From contig NZ_QPMJ01000004.1 in assembly GCF_003369835.1 (NCBI RefSeq), forward strand, positions 331,043 through 395,042: a DNA stretch of 64,000 nt, given 5' to 3'. The stretch comes from Halorussus rarus (GTDB lineage: Archaea > Halobacteriota > Halobacteria > Halobacteriales > Haladaptataceae). Below the pieces are notes generated by a model. That model ran no database searches. It saw only the letters and a program-made list of their open reading frames with translations, and was not told the DNA's origin. Positions 1 to 8,218 of the stretch are shown here, piece by piece (the first letter of the stretch is position 1; each line of letters opens with the position of its first letter). The position numbers were made by a program, and so were the translations under genes.

Positions 1-431
1 CCGAACCCGGTCTCCGAGACGAACCGGTCCGCGAGCTCGGGCGGCACCGCGACCCGGCGACACTCCTCGGCCTCGAACAGTTCGTCCCCGTCGAAGGTGA
101 ACTGGACGTCGAAGTGGCGGACGAACACGTCCTCGCCCGCGAAGGCGGGTGTCAGGGCGCCGATCGCCTCGCCGACGAGGTCCCACACGAGGTCGAAGTC
201 GGGCGACTCGACGTCCTCGCCGAGCGAGAACCGCGCGATGGGAACCGTCACGGGCTCCTCGTCGGGGCCCTCGTTGACCACCGCGACGCCGGTCACGGCC
301 GCGTCCTCGATGCCGCGCGCGTCGACCGCGACGCGCTGCTCGAGGGCGTCGTCGGCCGCTTCGCGGGCGGTCTCGATCCGGTCCTCCGCGTCGTCGCCGT
401 CGTCGCCGAGCAGGCGCTCGATGAGTGACAT
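1..431 (-). CDS. Conserved haloarchaeal hypothetical protein, 3' part cut off by window edge
   Basis: The reading frame opens at an ATG (429-431, minus strand) and runs without a stop for about 143 codons to the window edge, so only the N-terminal part is visible. The protein begins MSLIERLLGDDGDD, is strongly acidic, has no membrane segment and contains alternating beta-like stretches after residue 40. I do not recognise the family. The frame has the codon bias of neighbouring real genes, with G or C at almost every third position. The gene faces away from the VOC remnant to its right, with a gap of about 113 bases that holds both starts. Confidence 0.7.
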   Translation of the reverse strand, partial: MSLIERLLGDDGDDAEDRIETAREAADDALEQRVAVDARGIEDAAVTGVAVVNEGPDEEPVTVPIARFSLGEDVESPDFDLVWDLVGEAIGALTPAFAGEDVFVRHFDVQFTFDGDELFEAEECRRVAVPPELADRFVSETGF

Positions 432-544
432 TGTGCTGACGTTCGTGGAGGGGAGACTTGAAAGTTGACGTGAACCGGGCGGTCCCTGCAATGTCGAATG
501 TTACCGAACCACAGACTTTCGGGTCTTCCCCGCGAGGAGACGGT

Positions 545-772
545 ATGGCAGTCACCGGAATCGACCACCTGGTCCTGTACGCGACCGACGTCGAGGCGAC
601 CTGCGAGTTCTACGCCGAGACGCTCGACGTCGCCGACCGCGAGGAGTTCGGCGACGGCCGGGTCGCGCTGGCGTTCGAGAGCGCGAAGCTCAACGTCCAC
701 CCGGCCGGCGACGAGTACGACCCGCACGCCGAGAGTCCCGAGTCGGGGTCGGCCGACTTCTGTCCCGTCGTC
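545..772 (+). pseudogene. Truncated VOC-superfamily (glyoxalase/bleomycin resistance-like) gene
   Basis: From the ATG at 545 the frame encodes a classic VOC N-terminus (GIDHLVLYATDV, then CEFYAETLDV). It continues normally to about residue 76, where the next beta strand (SADFCPVV) begins. A normal VOC protein has about 115 to 130 residues, and the second half with its metal-binding Glu is missing. After about position 772 the frame stays open to a stop at 947-949, but it is then reading the antisense of a UspA fragment, so that tail is not VOC sequence. I read this as a 3'-deleted gene fused to another broken gene. Any expressed protein would be half a VOC module with an unrelated tail. Confidence 0.65.
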
Positions 773-913
773 GACCGTGCGGGGCCGGCGCTCGTCCACG
801 ACGCTGACGACGTGGACCGTCGCGCCGACGGTCAGCGCGAACGCGCGGGCGTGACCCGCCGCGCGCTCGGCCCCCTCGCTCCCGTCGGTCGGTACCGCGA
901 TGCGGTCGAACAT
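773..913 (-). pseudogene. Truncated universal stress protein (UspA) gene, N-terminal fragment
   Basis: The minus-strand ATG at 911-913 starts a typical UspA N-terminus: MFDRIAVPTDGSEGAERA, then the helix and the second strand ATVHVVSVVDE. Similarity stops near residue 45, at about position 775. Beyond that the frame reads the antisense of the VOC remnant. A full UspA domain has about 140 residues and ends with a GxxG ATP-binding loop, which is absent here. The two broken genes converge on one junction near 770-780, which suggests a single deletion or recombination event. An intact UspA is at 7598-8044. Confidence 0.65.
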
Positions 914-1062
914 GGCCGGGTCCTCCCGACTACGACCCGCCGGGTTTAACCGGCGATGGCCGATTCCGGCGGAGCGTCGGTCAGTCGACCCGCCGGCCGG
1001 GCCGGAGCGCCGTCCGCACCGCCAGCCGCACCGACCCCTCGATGCGGTGGTCCGATACCGGC

Positions 1063-1407
1063 TCACCGGATGCGGTGGTAGTCGTACTGCCCGCGGATGT
1101 TCTCGTGGAAGTACGACCCGTGGGAGCGCGCGCTCAGGAACGCCTCGTAGGTCTCCCGGGCGACGTCGGCGTACCGGTAGACGCCCCCGCTCTCGAACTC
1201 GATCTCCAGGGTCTCGTCCTCGTCGCTGTAGCCGATGGACCGGATGGAGCTCGACGCAACCGGGCTCCGGGTCTCGGCGACCCGTTCCAGCCGCTCGTAG
1301 GGGACGTAGCCGACGATTCGGTCGGCGTGGTACAGCACCACCCCGTGCCGTCCCTCCTCGAGCTGGTCGCACTCGATGCGGTCGCCCGCCGTCGTGACGG
1401 CCTTCAT
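1063..1407 (-). CDS. KTSC-domain protein
   Basis: This 114-residue protein ends in a KTSC domain, a short module first noted at the C-terminus of some lysyl-tRNA synthetases. The supporting motifs are SSSIRSIGYSDEDETLEIEF (residues about 52-71), then GGVYRYADV, YEAFLSARSHGSYFHENI and a basic end. The N-terminal half (GVVLYHADRIVGYVPYERL) may be a small beta-rich lead-in. The ATG at 1405-1407 is chosen because upstream sequence in frame has atypical composition. KTSC is thought to bind nucleic acid, but that is not established. The gene is monocistronic and divergent from the TRASH-type gene at 1539. Confidence 0.8.
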   Translation of the reverse strand: MKAVTTAGDRIECDQLEEGRHGVVLYHADRIVGYVPYERLERVAETRSPVASSSIRSIGYSDEDETLEIEFESGGVYRYADVARETYEAFLSARSHGSYFHENIRGQYDYHRIR

Positions 1408-1538
1408 GGCCCCGTACACGCCGGGGGAGCCACTGAATGCATCGGCCGTCGGCGGGCGAGCGCGGCGGACGGAGTCGGCTGTCCGAGGCCCGTCAGCGAG
1501 GCGGTACACATACCCCCGTCGCCGGCGTACCCTCCGGC

Positions 1539-1751
1539 ATGCCCGAAATCTACGGCGAGTACGAGGACGAGGCCGACAGCCAGTTCGTCGGCTGCGTCGT
1601 CTGCGGGACGACCCTGGACCTGTTCGAGCCCCACCCGATGTTCCGCGAGGAGAGCGTCTCGGAGGTCGGCGACGTGGTCGCGCGGACCTACCACTTCTGC
1701 GGCGAGGACTGCATCGAGCAGTGGAAGCGCGACCGCGACACGGGGGAGTGA
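1539..1751 (+). CDS. Small TRASH/FCS-type zinc-binding protein
   Basis: This 70-residue protein carries four cysteines in a TRASH-like pattern: Cys19-x2-Cys22, then Cys54-x3-Cys58 in the motif YHFCGEDCIEQW. Such treble-clef modules bind Zn or other soft metals and often sense or hand over metals. Here the module stands alone on an acidic N-terminus (MPEIYGEYEDEADSQ). An in-frame GTG/ATG extension to 1437 exists but is arginine-rich and atypical, so the ATG at 1539 is preferred. Metal identity cannot be read from sequence. Confidence 0.75.
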   Translation: MPEIYGEYEDEADSQFVGCVVCGTTLDLFEPHPMFREESVSEVGDVVARTYHFCGEDCIEQWKRDRDTGE

Positions 1752-2053
1752 CCGGAGCCGCGGCGAGCCGGAGAAGATAGAACCCGTATTCGAGGCCATC
1801 GTGCGTGAGAGAGACTCGCACGTATATTTTGGGCCTAATCAATTAGGTAGAGCTACTATTATCGACCCCTGAGGAGGTAGTAATAGCGGCAGCCCCCTCC
1901 AAGCACGAGTGCCTCTGACAGCAATCTACTGCCGCATTCACGGGTGACTGCCCGAAACCCGACTGCTTCCCCGCTTTCCGGTTTACGGCCTTACTACAGC
2001 GAGTATTCCGTGGTGCTCGTCTCACACGGGGAATGGACTCCTCCGCTCCTAGC
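1752..2053. other. AT-richer intergenic stretch, no convincing gene
   Basis: The sequence holds a CCTAAT-ca-ATTAGG inverted repeat near 1834-1847. The short frames crossing it (for example minus 1843-2025) have random-looking composition. It may be the debris of an older insertion or simply a 3' region. Confidence 0.4.
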
Positions 2054-2218
2054 TCACAACGAGACTACGAGGGAGAGAATTTCATACACTGCACCGATCA
2101 AGAACGTCAGAACTACGAGAACGGCAAACCATTTCCGACCGTTCCCCGGTATACTGGGAGTTTCCGACGGATAATACGGTGACAATGGGTTATTCGAGTC
2201 GGGGCCATTGCCAGTCAT
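2054..2218 (-). CDS. Small single-pass membrane protein
   Basis: This 54-residue protein has a polar, Pro/Ser-rich N-terminus and one hydrophobic helix (FAVLVVLTFLIGAVYEILSLVV, residues about 31-52, described here by position because it is long). The ATG at 2216-2218 lies about 25 bases after a TATA-like element (2238-2247, read on the minus strand), so a leaderless transcript is likely and decides the start over the longer frame reaching 2338. A Lys-Trp pair just before the helix suggests the N-terminus is cytoplasmic. The function is unknown. The AT-richer base content differs from the neighbours. Confidence 0.6.
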   Translation of the reverse strand: MTGNGPDSNNPLSPYYPSETPSIPGNGRKWFAVLVVLTFLIGAVYEILSLVVSL

Positions 2219-2237
2219 ACGGAAACGTTGGCTCGTT

Positions 2238-2247
2238 CGATATATAA
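2238..2247 (-). promoter_or_regulatory. TATA-like promoter element for the small membrane protein
   Basis: Read on the minus strand the element is TTATATATCG, centred about 25 bases before the ATG at 2218. That spacing fits leaderless transcription. Confidence 0.5.
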
Positions 2248-2390
2248 CTGCTGTGTAGGTGACAGTTCGAGAGATTTCGAAAAATCCGGAGCTGAGGAGG
2301 CGGATAGATGCACGCTCTGCACCCGACGTCCATTTCACACCTCGAAGAGAACTGGGAAACTGCGCCGTTGTCGCGTTGCGAGAGCGGCGA

Positions 2391-3824
2391 TCAGGCGATT
2401 CGCCGGACGCCGCTGGAGATGCGCTTGCGGTTGTAGACGAGTTCGCCGAGCGCCCAGCCGACCAGCAGGAGCGCGGCGAACACGACGCCGACGAAGTCCC
2501 ACGGCCCCATCCAGACCGGACGGATCCACGGCGTGACGTGGGCCCACCGTTCGGCGAACGAGTCGACCGGTTCGGCGACTGGCGTCCCCGCGAACGCGGC
2601 CGACATCCACTGCGCGAACGTGAGCCGGTCGCCCGTGCCGGGCGTCAGCCCCGCGCTGTTGGAGACGGCGTACTCGCCCGCGGCGTTCATGTCGGCGATG
2701 GTCGAGAGGTTCCCGGCCTCGTCCGCCTCGTCGCCGTAGGTGATGCGCTCGACGTCGTAGGGCGCCCACGGCGCGTAGAACTCCCAGACGATCTCGCCCT
2801 GCGGGGTGACCTCCATCACGCGGTTGTTCATCGAGTCGACCACCATAGTGTTCCCGTTCGGCAGCCGGTCGGCGTCCCGCGGCCAGTTGAAGCTCTTGGA
2901 GGACCCGAGCTGCCACGTCTGCTCCCAGTCGTCGCCGCGCTTGGCGTACTCGACGATGCGGTCGTTCTCGCTGTCGGCGACCAGAATCGTCGGGTTGCCG
3001 CTCTTGCTCTCCAGGTACTGGGGATTGTGCTGCTCGTGCATCACGTCGTAGTTCTGATCGCTCCCGAGGCGCATGTCGATCTCCTTCGTGGAGCGGTTGA
3101 TGACCATCACCTGGTCCATATTGCGCGGCGAGATCAGGTACTGCCCCTCGGCTATCTTGTCGACGTCGTTGACGTGGGTCCAGTCGTTCTTCGGCGGTTC
3201 GGCGGCGTACGTGCCGCCCTGCTCCTTGGTCCAGTCGGTGTGCTTGCGGAACTGCCACTCCCAGACGACCTCGTCGCTGCCGCGGTCGTAGATGAAGACG
3301 CGGTCCTCGTTGACCTCGCTGGTGGTGTTGTAGTTCCGCATGTTGGCGACGAGCAGCTGGTCGCCGTTGATGAGGTCGACGTCGTGGGTGTCGTGGACCT
3401 CGTCGAACCGCTCACGCCAGACGACCTCGTCGTTCTGGGGGTCGTACTCGTAGACGGTCGTCCCGCCCTTGCGGGTCCCGCTGACGAGGATGTTGCTCCC
3501 GTTGACGGGGTCGACGTCGTAGAACCAGGTGACATCGAGGTCGCTCCCGTTGTGGATCCACTTCACGTCACCGCGGGGGCCGACCCCGACGACGCGGGCG
3601 GGCTTCTTCCCGCTGGACTGCCCCTGGAACTTGAATCCCTGTATCGAGATGACCGTCGTCCCCTCCGCCGGGGACTCGATGGTCCCCTTCTGGAGGTCGG
3701 TGTGGGAGGGCTCGTACGTGAGCGCGGAGACCGCGGAGGGAACGAGTAGCGACGCGATGACCAGCAACACGACGGCGCGGACCACCCAGGGCCTGGAGAG
3801 GCGCGCCTTCCAGTCGTTCGGCAT
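2391..3824 (-). CDS. Membrane-anchored arylsulfotransferase (ASST)-like beta-propeller protein
   Basis: This 477-residue protein matches the archaeal arylsulfotransferase-like family. It has an N-terminal membrane helix (WVVRAVVLLVIASLLVPS, residues about 13-30), a PQQ/WD-like propeller and a C-terminal helix (FVGVVFAALLLVGWAL) followed by basic residues. Family-type repeats include HDTHDVDLINGDQLLV, WTHVNDVDKIAEGQYLI, HEQHNPQYL and WPRDADRLPNGNTMVV. The conserved His residues in these repeats are where ASST enzymes bind the sulfate, but the acceptor here is unknown. Sulfation of surface glycans is a guess. The ATG at 3822-3824 is chosen because the frame extension to 3989 is low-quality sequence. 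A paralogue lies at 56575-58032. Confidence 0.8.
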   Translation of the reverse strand: MPNDWKARLSRPWVVRAVVLLVIASLLVPSAVSALTYEPSHTDLQKGTIESPAEGTTVISIQGFKFQGQSSGKKPARVVGVGPRGDVKWIHNGSDLDVTWFYDVDPVNGSNILVSGTRKGGTTVYEYDPQNDEVVWRERFDEVHDTHDVDLINGDQLLVANMRNYNTTSEVNEDRVFIYDRGSDEVVWEWQFRKHTDWTKEQGGTYAAEPPKNDWTHVNDVDKIAEGQYLISPRNMDQVMVINRSTKEIDMRLGSDQNYDVMHEQHNPQYLESKSGNPTILVADSENDRIVEYAKRGDDWEQTWQLGSSKSFNWPRDADRLPNGNTMVVDSMNNRVMEVTPQGEIVWEFYAPWAPYDVERITYGDEADEAGNLSTIADMNAAGEYAVSNSAGLTPGTGDRLTFAQWMSAAFAGTPVAEPVDSFAERWAHVTPWIRPVWMGPWDFVGVVFAALLLVGWALGELVYNRKRISSGVRRIA

Positions 3825-3994
3825 ACACCCCGATACAGCCAGACGGAATATATGGGTTTTGTCCTCTTTCCCGGTGAAGTCAGTATCAACTAATCGGAGA
3901 CGACAACTCGAAACCCGGCTGCGAGCGTCGTCACGTCGCCACTCGCTCGACACTACCGTCAGTCCCTTGGCGTCGGTGGGCGTGACCACCGCGT

Positions 3995-4513
3995 ATGGAG
4001 TTCAGCGTCATCCAGGGCGACATCGCCGAGCAGCGGGCCGACGTGCTGGTCAACGCCGCGGGCACCAGCCTCCGGATGGGTAGCGGCGTGGCGGGCGCGC
4101 TCCGCCGGGCGGCCGGCGAGGAGCTGAACGAGGCGGCGATGGCCGAGGGCCCGGTAGACCTCGGCGAGGTGGCAGTCACCGACGCCTACGGGCTGGACGC
4201 CGAGCACGTCGTCCACGCGGCCGCGATGCCCCACTACGGCGACGGGCAGGCGACCGCCGAGAGCATCCGCCACGCGACCCGGAACGGCCTGGAAGTGGCC
4301 GAGGAGCTTGGCGCCGAGTCGCTCGTGATTCCCGCGCTGGGGTGCGGCGTCGCCGGGTTCGACCTCCGGGAGGGCGCCCGCATCGTCTGCGGGGAGATCG
4401 CCGCCCACGAGGCCGACTCGCTCTCGGACGTCCGGTTCGTCGCGTACGCCGACGAGGAGTACGAGACGGTTCGGTCGGTCGCCGAAAGCGTTCGCGAGCC
4501 CGAAAGTGTTTGA
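3995..4513 (+). CDS. Macro-domain (ADP-ribose-binding) protein
   Basis: This 172-residue protein is a single macro domain. It starts with the strand FSVIQGDIAEQRADVLVNAA (ADP-ribose adenine and distal ribose contacts at GDI and NAA), followed by the Gly-rich GSGVAGALRRA loop. The second phosphate loop is seen as ALGCGVAGFD near residues 113-122. Macro domains bind or hydrolyse ADP-ribose, O-acetyl-ADP-ribose or ADP-ribosyl adducts. The length is normal for a stand-alone member. The ATG at 3995 has no upstream Shine-Dalgarno-like sequence. The ASST-like gene is divergent. The downstream histidine kinase starts 329 bases away, so it is probably a separate unit. Confidence 0.88.
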   Translation: MEFSVIQGDIAEQRADVLVNAAGTSLRMGSGVAGALRRAAGEELNEAAMAEGPVDLGEVAVTDAYGLDAEHVVHAAAMPHYGDGQATAESIRHATRNGLEVAEELGAESLVIPALGCGVAGFDLREGARIVCGEIAAHEADSLSDVRFVAYADEEYETVRSVAESVREPESV

Positions 4514-4842
4514 TTTTTAGTATAGAACGAAATCTGTATTTACCAGCTTTCCGTAACGTTCGGTCGGAGACGTACTCGCATGCGCTCGAACCGCTGGACG
4601 TCCGGTCGGAGCCCGGAGTCGACGCCGCGCTGGGGTCGCGGAGCGGCGGCGCAGCGGCGACCGGCAGCGTTCGGGGAGGCAGGTCGTCCGGCCGTCGTAC
4701 CGGGGAAATCTACTTCTACCCCCGGTGCCGACCTACCGGCCGAGCGAGACCGGAGCAGGGGTCGGACCGCCGGGACGCCGTCCGCCCGACTCGAACGCGG
4801 AGGACGCGGAGGCCGAGATCAGAGGGGGAATCGAACACGACC
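4514..4842. other. Intergenic region before the histidine kinase
   Basis: The first 60 bases after the macro-domain stop are AT-rich and include TTTTTAG runs that could act as a terminator and promoter. The rest is GC-rich. The kinase frame is open through it back to 4342, but that extension has atypical composition and overlaps the macro gene, so I treat it as non-coding. Confidence 0.4.
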
Positions 4843-6447
4843 ATGAGCGAGGAGTTACGAGAGGAGAAGCGGAAGATCGAGGAGCTCCACGAGGTCGCCT
4901 CCGAGATGGCGGGCTGCCACGACGAGGCGGAGGTCTACCGCCTCGGCGTGGACGCCGCCGAGGAGATCCTGGAGTTCGACATCTGCGGCATCGACGTCGA
5001 GGAGGACGGCTACCTGGTCCCGGTGGCCACCTCCACGGAGATGCCCACCGAGGGGTACGAGTCGCTCGAAGCCGACGCGGGCATCGCCGGCCGCACCTAC
5101 CAGAGCGGCGAGTCGTTCGTCGTCGACGACGTGCGCCGGATGGACGTTGCCGAGCCCGTCCAGCAGGAGTACCGGTCCATCCTCAGCGTCCCGGTTGGCG
5201 ACCGCGGCGTGTTCCAGGCCGGGTCCCGCGAGACCGACGCGTTCGACGAGGACGACCGCGAGCTCGCGGAGCTGCTGCTGTCGCACGTCTCGGCGGTCGT
5301 CTCGCGCATCGACTCCCAGACGGCGCTGCGCGAGAGCGAGGAGAAGTACCGGACGCTGGTCGAGGGGAGCCACGACGCCATCTTCATCCACGACGACGAG
5401 CGGTTCCGGTTCGTCAACGACCGGGTGTCGGAGCTCACCGGGTACGACCGCGACGAACTCGTCGGGATGCCGGTGTGGGACGTCGTTCACGAGGACGACG
5501 TCGACCGGGTCCGACAGCTGATCGAACGCCGGAAGGCGGACAGGCAGACGCCCCACTACCAGCTCCGCATCCGGTCGCGGGAGGGCGAGGTCAGGTACCT
5601 CGAACTCAGCGTCCAGGCCATCACGTACGACGGCCAGCGGGCCCACCTCGGGTCGGCCCGCGACGTGACCGAGCGCCGGAAGCGCAAGCGGAAGCTCGAG
5701 CGGAAGAACGAGCGGCTCAAGGAGTTCACCAGCGTCGTCAGCCACGACCTCCGGAACCCCCTGAACGTCGCGCAGGGCCACCTCGAACTCGCCCGCGGGA
5801 CCGGCGCGGACCGCCACTTCGAGAAGACCGAGTCGGCGCTGAGCCGGATGGAGTCGCTCATCGACGACCTGCTCGCGCTCGCCCGCCAGGGCCAGGACGT
5901 CAGCGACACCGAGTCGGTGGCGCTCGACGCGGTGGTCCGGCGGGCCTGGTCGTCCGTCTCGACGGGGGACGCGAGCCTCGCGGTGGCTGACGACCTTCCC
6001 GCGGTCGAGGCCGACGCCGGCCGGCTCCAGGAGCTGCTGGAGAACCTGTTCCGGAACGCAGTCGAGCACGGCTCGACCAGCCCTCACTCGCAAGCTCGCG
6101 AGGACGCCGTGGAGCACGGCTCCGCGAGCCCTCGCTCGCAGGCTCGCGGGGACGCGGTCGAACACGGCGGCGACGCCGCCACCGTCCGCGTCGGCCCGCT
6201 GACCGCCTCTGCTCCGGACGCGGGCGACGCCGAAATCGCGCCGAGCGGCTTCTACGTCGAGGACGACGGGCAGGGCATCCCGCCGGACGAGCGCGAGAAG
6301 GTGTTCGAGCACGGCCACACCACCGCCGACGACGGGTCGGGACTGGGGCTCGCGATAGTCAGCAGTATCGCGGAGGCCCACGGATGGGAGGTCGGCGTCA
6401 CCGACGGCGAGGCGGGCGGCGCTCGCTTCGAGGTGCGGACGACCTGA
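4843..6447 (+). CDS. GAF-PAS sensor histidine kinase with in-frame tandem repeat
   Basis: This 534-residue soluble kinase has a GAF domain (about 16-155), a PAS domain (about 166-278, EEKYRTLVEGSHDAIFI to SARDVTERR), a coiled linker, HisKA with phospho-acceptor His301 in VSHDLRNPLN, and a HATPase domain with N box (ENLFRNAVEHG), G1 box (VEDDGQGIP) and G2 box (GSGLGLAIV). It lacks membrane segments, so it should sense cytoplasmic cues. No receiver or response-regulator gene is adjacent. The N box is followed by 2.4 copies of a 16-residue repeat (residues 407-444) before the normal fold resumes at ATVRVG. The start at 4843 is where GAF-like sequence begins and codon usage becomes regular. Confidence 0.9.
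   Translation: MSEELREEKRKIEELHEVASEMAGCHDEAEVYRLGVDAAEEILEFDICGIDVEEDGYLVPVATSTEMPTEGYESLEADAGIAGRTYQSGESFVVDDVRRMDVAEPVQQEYRSILSVPVGDRGVFQAGSRETDAFDEDDRELAELLLSHVSAVVSRIDSQTALRESEEKYRTLVEGSHDAIFIHDDERFRFVNDRVSELTGYDRDELVGMPVWDVVHEDDVDRVRQLIERRKADRQTPHYQLRIRSREGEVRYLELSVQAITYDGQRAHLGSARDVTERRKRKRKLERKNERLKEFTSVVSHDLRNPLNVAQGHLELARGTGADRHFEKTESALSRMESLIDDLLALARQGQDVSDTESVALDAVVRRAWSSVSTGDASLAVADDLPAVEADAGRLQELLENLFRNAVEHGSTSPHSQAREDAVEHGSASPRSQARGDAVEHGGDAATVRVGPLTASAPDAGDAEIAPSGFYVEDDGQGIPPDEREKVFEHGHTTADDGSGLGLAIVSSIAEAHGWEVGVTDGEAGGARFEVRTT
6061..6174 (+). repeat. 48-base in-frame tandem repeat inside the kinase ATPase domain
   Basis: Two full 48-base units (6061-6108 and 6109-6156) and 18 bases of a third (6157-6174) each begin with the codons for V-E-H-G. 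The unit contains a GAGCC-N10-GGCTC type hairpin in copy 2. The repeat is in frame and re-creates the end of the N box each time. Confidence 0.85.
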
Positions 6448-6492
6448 CGCGGAGAACGGCGGCAGTCGAGCGCCGCCGCAGGCACCGAAGGG

Positions 6493-7515
6493 CTACCTGA
6501 AGCCGGTGACGTCACCGATCGAGAGCGGACTACCGGGGAGGTCGGCCGGCGGGTCGGGGTCGTTGTACGCGCTGGGCGCGACGTCGTTGGGCGAGTCGGG
6601 GTAGAACAGCGCGGCGAGCAGGTGGAGCTGGCGCCGCCCGACGTCGAGTTCGAACTGGCCGCCGCCGTACATGTCGATGTCGCGGTCCTCGCAGTACTCG
6701 ACGGTGTCGAGCAGCGACTCGACAGACCCGAACCGCGAGGGCTTGACGTTGAGCCAGTCGGGCTCGAACGGGAGTTCGCGGACGCTCTCGACTCCGGTGA
6801 TCGGGTAGTCCCACGACACCCGGTCGCGGGCCGGGTCGAGCGCGTCCGCGGTCGCGTCGGTCCACGCCGGGTCCTCCAGAATCGCGTCGGGGAACGACTC
6901 GACCACCCGGCGGTAGAGGTCGGGGTCGGCGCTCCCGGCCACGTCGGCGTCCTCGTACAGCGCCTTGAAGTCGACCACGCGGACGCCCGCGCCGGCGAGG
7001 TCGGCCACGAGGTCGTCGGTCCAGCCGTCGTCGGCGTCGAGCTTGAACTCCAGGTCGGGGTCGCGGTCGCGCCACCGCTCGACCGCGTCTGGGCGCGGCG
7101 GGTCGCCCAGCGGCGGGCTCGCCACGAAGCGCACGGGGTCGTACTCGCGGTCGAGCCGGTCGCCGAGGTCGGCGTCGCACTGCCGGAGCGCGAGGTCCAG
7201 CGCGGCGCTCTCGAACGCCCACCGGCGGTAGTGCGGGAAGTGGGCGGCGGGGTCGGCGTCCGGGAAGAGGTCCAGGTCGGCCAGCGCCGCCGAGAACGAG
7301 TCGACGGTGTACTCGCCCGCGAGGTCGAACCGGTCGGGTATCGGGTGGAGGTCGGCGTCGTAGGTCACGTCCTCGCCCTTCCCGACCGCGCCGTCGCCGG
7401 CCAGCGACACCACGGTCGTCGCACGGGTGAACTTCGAGGTCTCGCGCTCCAGCCGGTCGTACGCGACCGACTCGACGGTCAGCGGCAGGTCCGCGACCCG
7501 CTCGTAGAGGCTCAT
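6493..7515 (-). CDS. Enolase-superfamily protein (mandelate racemase/muconate lactonizing type)
   Basis: This 340-residue protein has the capping N-terminal domain and a barrel with the superfamily's metal and catalytic residues in order: Lys158 (FKLDADDGW), Asp182 (VVDFKALY), Glu214 (ILEDPAW), Asp236 (SWDYPITG) and Lys258 (NVKPSRFG). The set fits a Lys...Asp-Glu-Asp...Lys arrangement as in o-succinylbenzoate synthase, muconate cycloisomerase or dipeptide epimerase relatives. The substrate cannot be assigned. It is somewhat short for the family. The gene stands alone on the minus strand, with the UspA gene upstream of it on the same strand (82-base gap), so they may share a transcript. Confidence 0.82.
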   Translation of the reverse strand: MSLYERVADLPLTVESVAYDRLERETSKFTRATTVVSLAGDGAVGKGEDVTYDADLHPIPDRFDLAGEYTVDSFSAALADLDLFPDADPAAHFPHYRRWAFESAALDLALRQCDADLGDRLDREYDPVRFVASPPLGDPPRPDAVERWRDRDPDLEFKLDADDGWTDDLVADLAGAGVRVVDFKALYEDADVAGSADPDLYRRVVESFPDAILEDPAWTDATADALDPARDRVSWDYPITGVESVRELPFEPDWLNVKPSRFGSVESLLDTVEYCEDRDIDMYGGGQFELDVGRRQLHLLAALFYPDSPNDVAPSAYNDPDPPADLPGSPLSIGDVTGFR

Positions 7516-7597
7516 ACCCGGCCGGACGGGCGCGGCGGGGAAAGTCGTTGGGTCGGGGCGGTCGGCCGCTCGGTCACGCCGGCGACCGGTCCATAGA

Positions 7598-8044
7598 CTA
7601 CTCCGTCACGACGGTCACCGGGCCGTCGAAGTTGAGGATGATCGACTGGGTGAGGTCGCCGAACAGCGCCTTGCCGGCCGGCGAGCGGTTCTCGCCGGCG
7701 ACGAACAGGTGGTCGCAGTCGCGTTCCTCGGCGGCGCGCAGGATCTGGTCGTGCTCGTCGCCGAGCCCGCCGACCGCCTCCCACGAGACGTCGACGCCGT
7801 CGAGCGCCTCGCGGCCCACGTCGGCCGCGAACTGCTCGGCGCCCTCGCGGGCCTCCGGCGCCGAGTAGACGACCGACCGGTCGGGGATCGACTCCATCGC
7901 CTGGCGCTTGTCCTCGTACTCCTCGTCGGTCGTGACGTGCAGCAACACCAGTTCTGCGCCGACGGCGGCCGCCAGTTCGCCCGCCTCCCGGACGAGTTCC
8001 TTCGTGGACTCGTCGGCGTCGACGACTACGAGTGCTCGGTCCAT
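7598..8044 (-). CDS. Universal stress protein, UspA family
   Basis: This is a single UspA domain of 148 residues with the full fold. It begins RALVVVDADESTKELVREA, where the usual early Asp is kept. The C-terminal nucleotide-binding region reads GENRSPAGKALFGDLTQSII and ends in a VTVV strand. The G-x(n)-G-(S/T) loop is degenerate (ENRSPAGKALFG), so ATP binding is likely but not certain. Such proteins buffer stress and form dimers. A TATA-like TTTATTAATGG (minus strand, about 8068-8078) lies about 30 bases before the ATG at 8042-8044, consistent with a leaderless message. Confidence 0.88.
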   Translation of the reverse strand: MDRALVVVDADESTKELVREAGELAAAVGAELVLLHVTTDEEYEDKRQAMESIPDRSVVYSAPEAREGAEQFAADVGREALDGVDVSWEAVGGLGDEHDQILRAAEERDCDHLFVAGENRSPAGKALFGDLTQSIILNFDGPVTVVTE

Positions 8045-8188
8045 GTGTTATAGCTGATGAACTGTCACCATTAATAAAGCGCACGACTCGAGGAGATCAG
8101 CCGGCCGGCCGGCGGAAACTACCCGACCGACGGCCGCGCCCGAAACCGGGGAAATCGGTCGCGAGCCGGCGTGAGCGCCGCCCCTACG

Positions 8189-8196
8189 CTTATACG
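8189..8196 (+). promoter_or_regulatory. TATA-like element for phoD-family gene
   Basis: CTTATACG is centred about 26 bases upstream of the GTG at 8219. This spacing favours that GTG over the GTG at 8171, which lies before the element. Confidence 0.5.
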
Positions 8197-8218
8197 CCTC
8201 CGTCGCGTCGGAACGTCC

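Noticed and set aside
1843..2025. 60-codon minus frame in an AT-richer gap
   Set aside because: No motif, no promoter spacing, odd composition.
4342..4842. Open-frame N-terminal extension of the histidine kinase
   Set aside because: Composition is arginine-rich and it overlaps the macro-domain gene out of frame. GAF sequence and regular codons begin at 4843.
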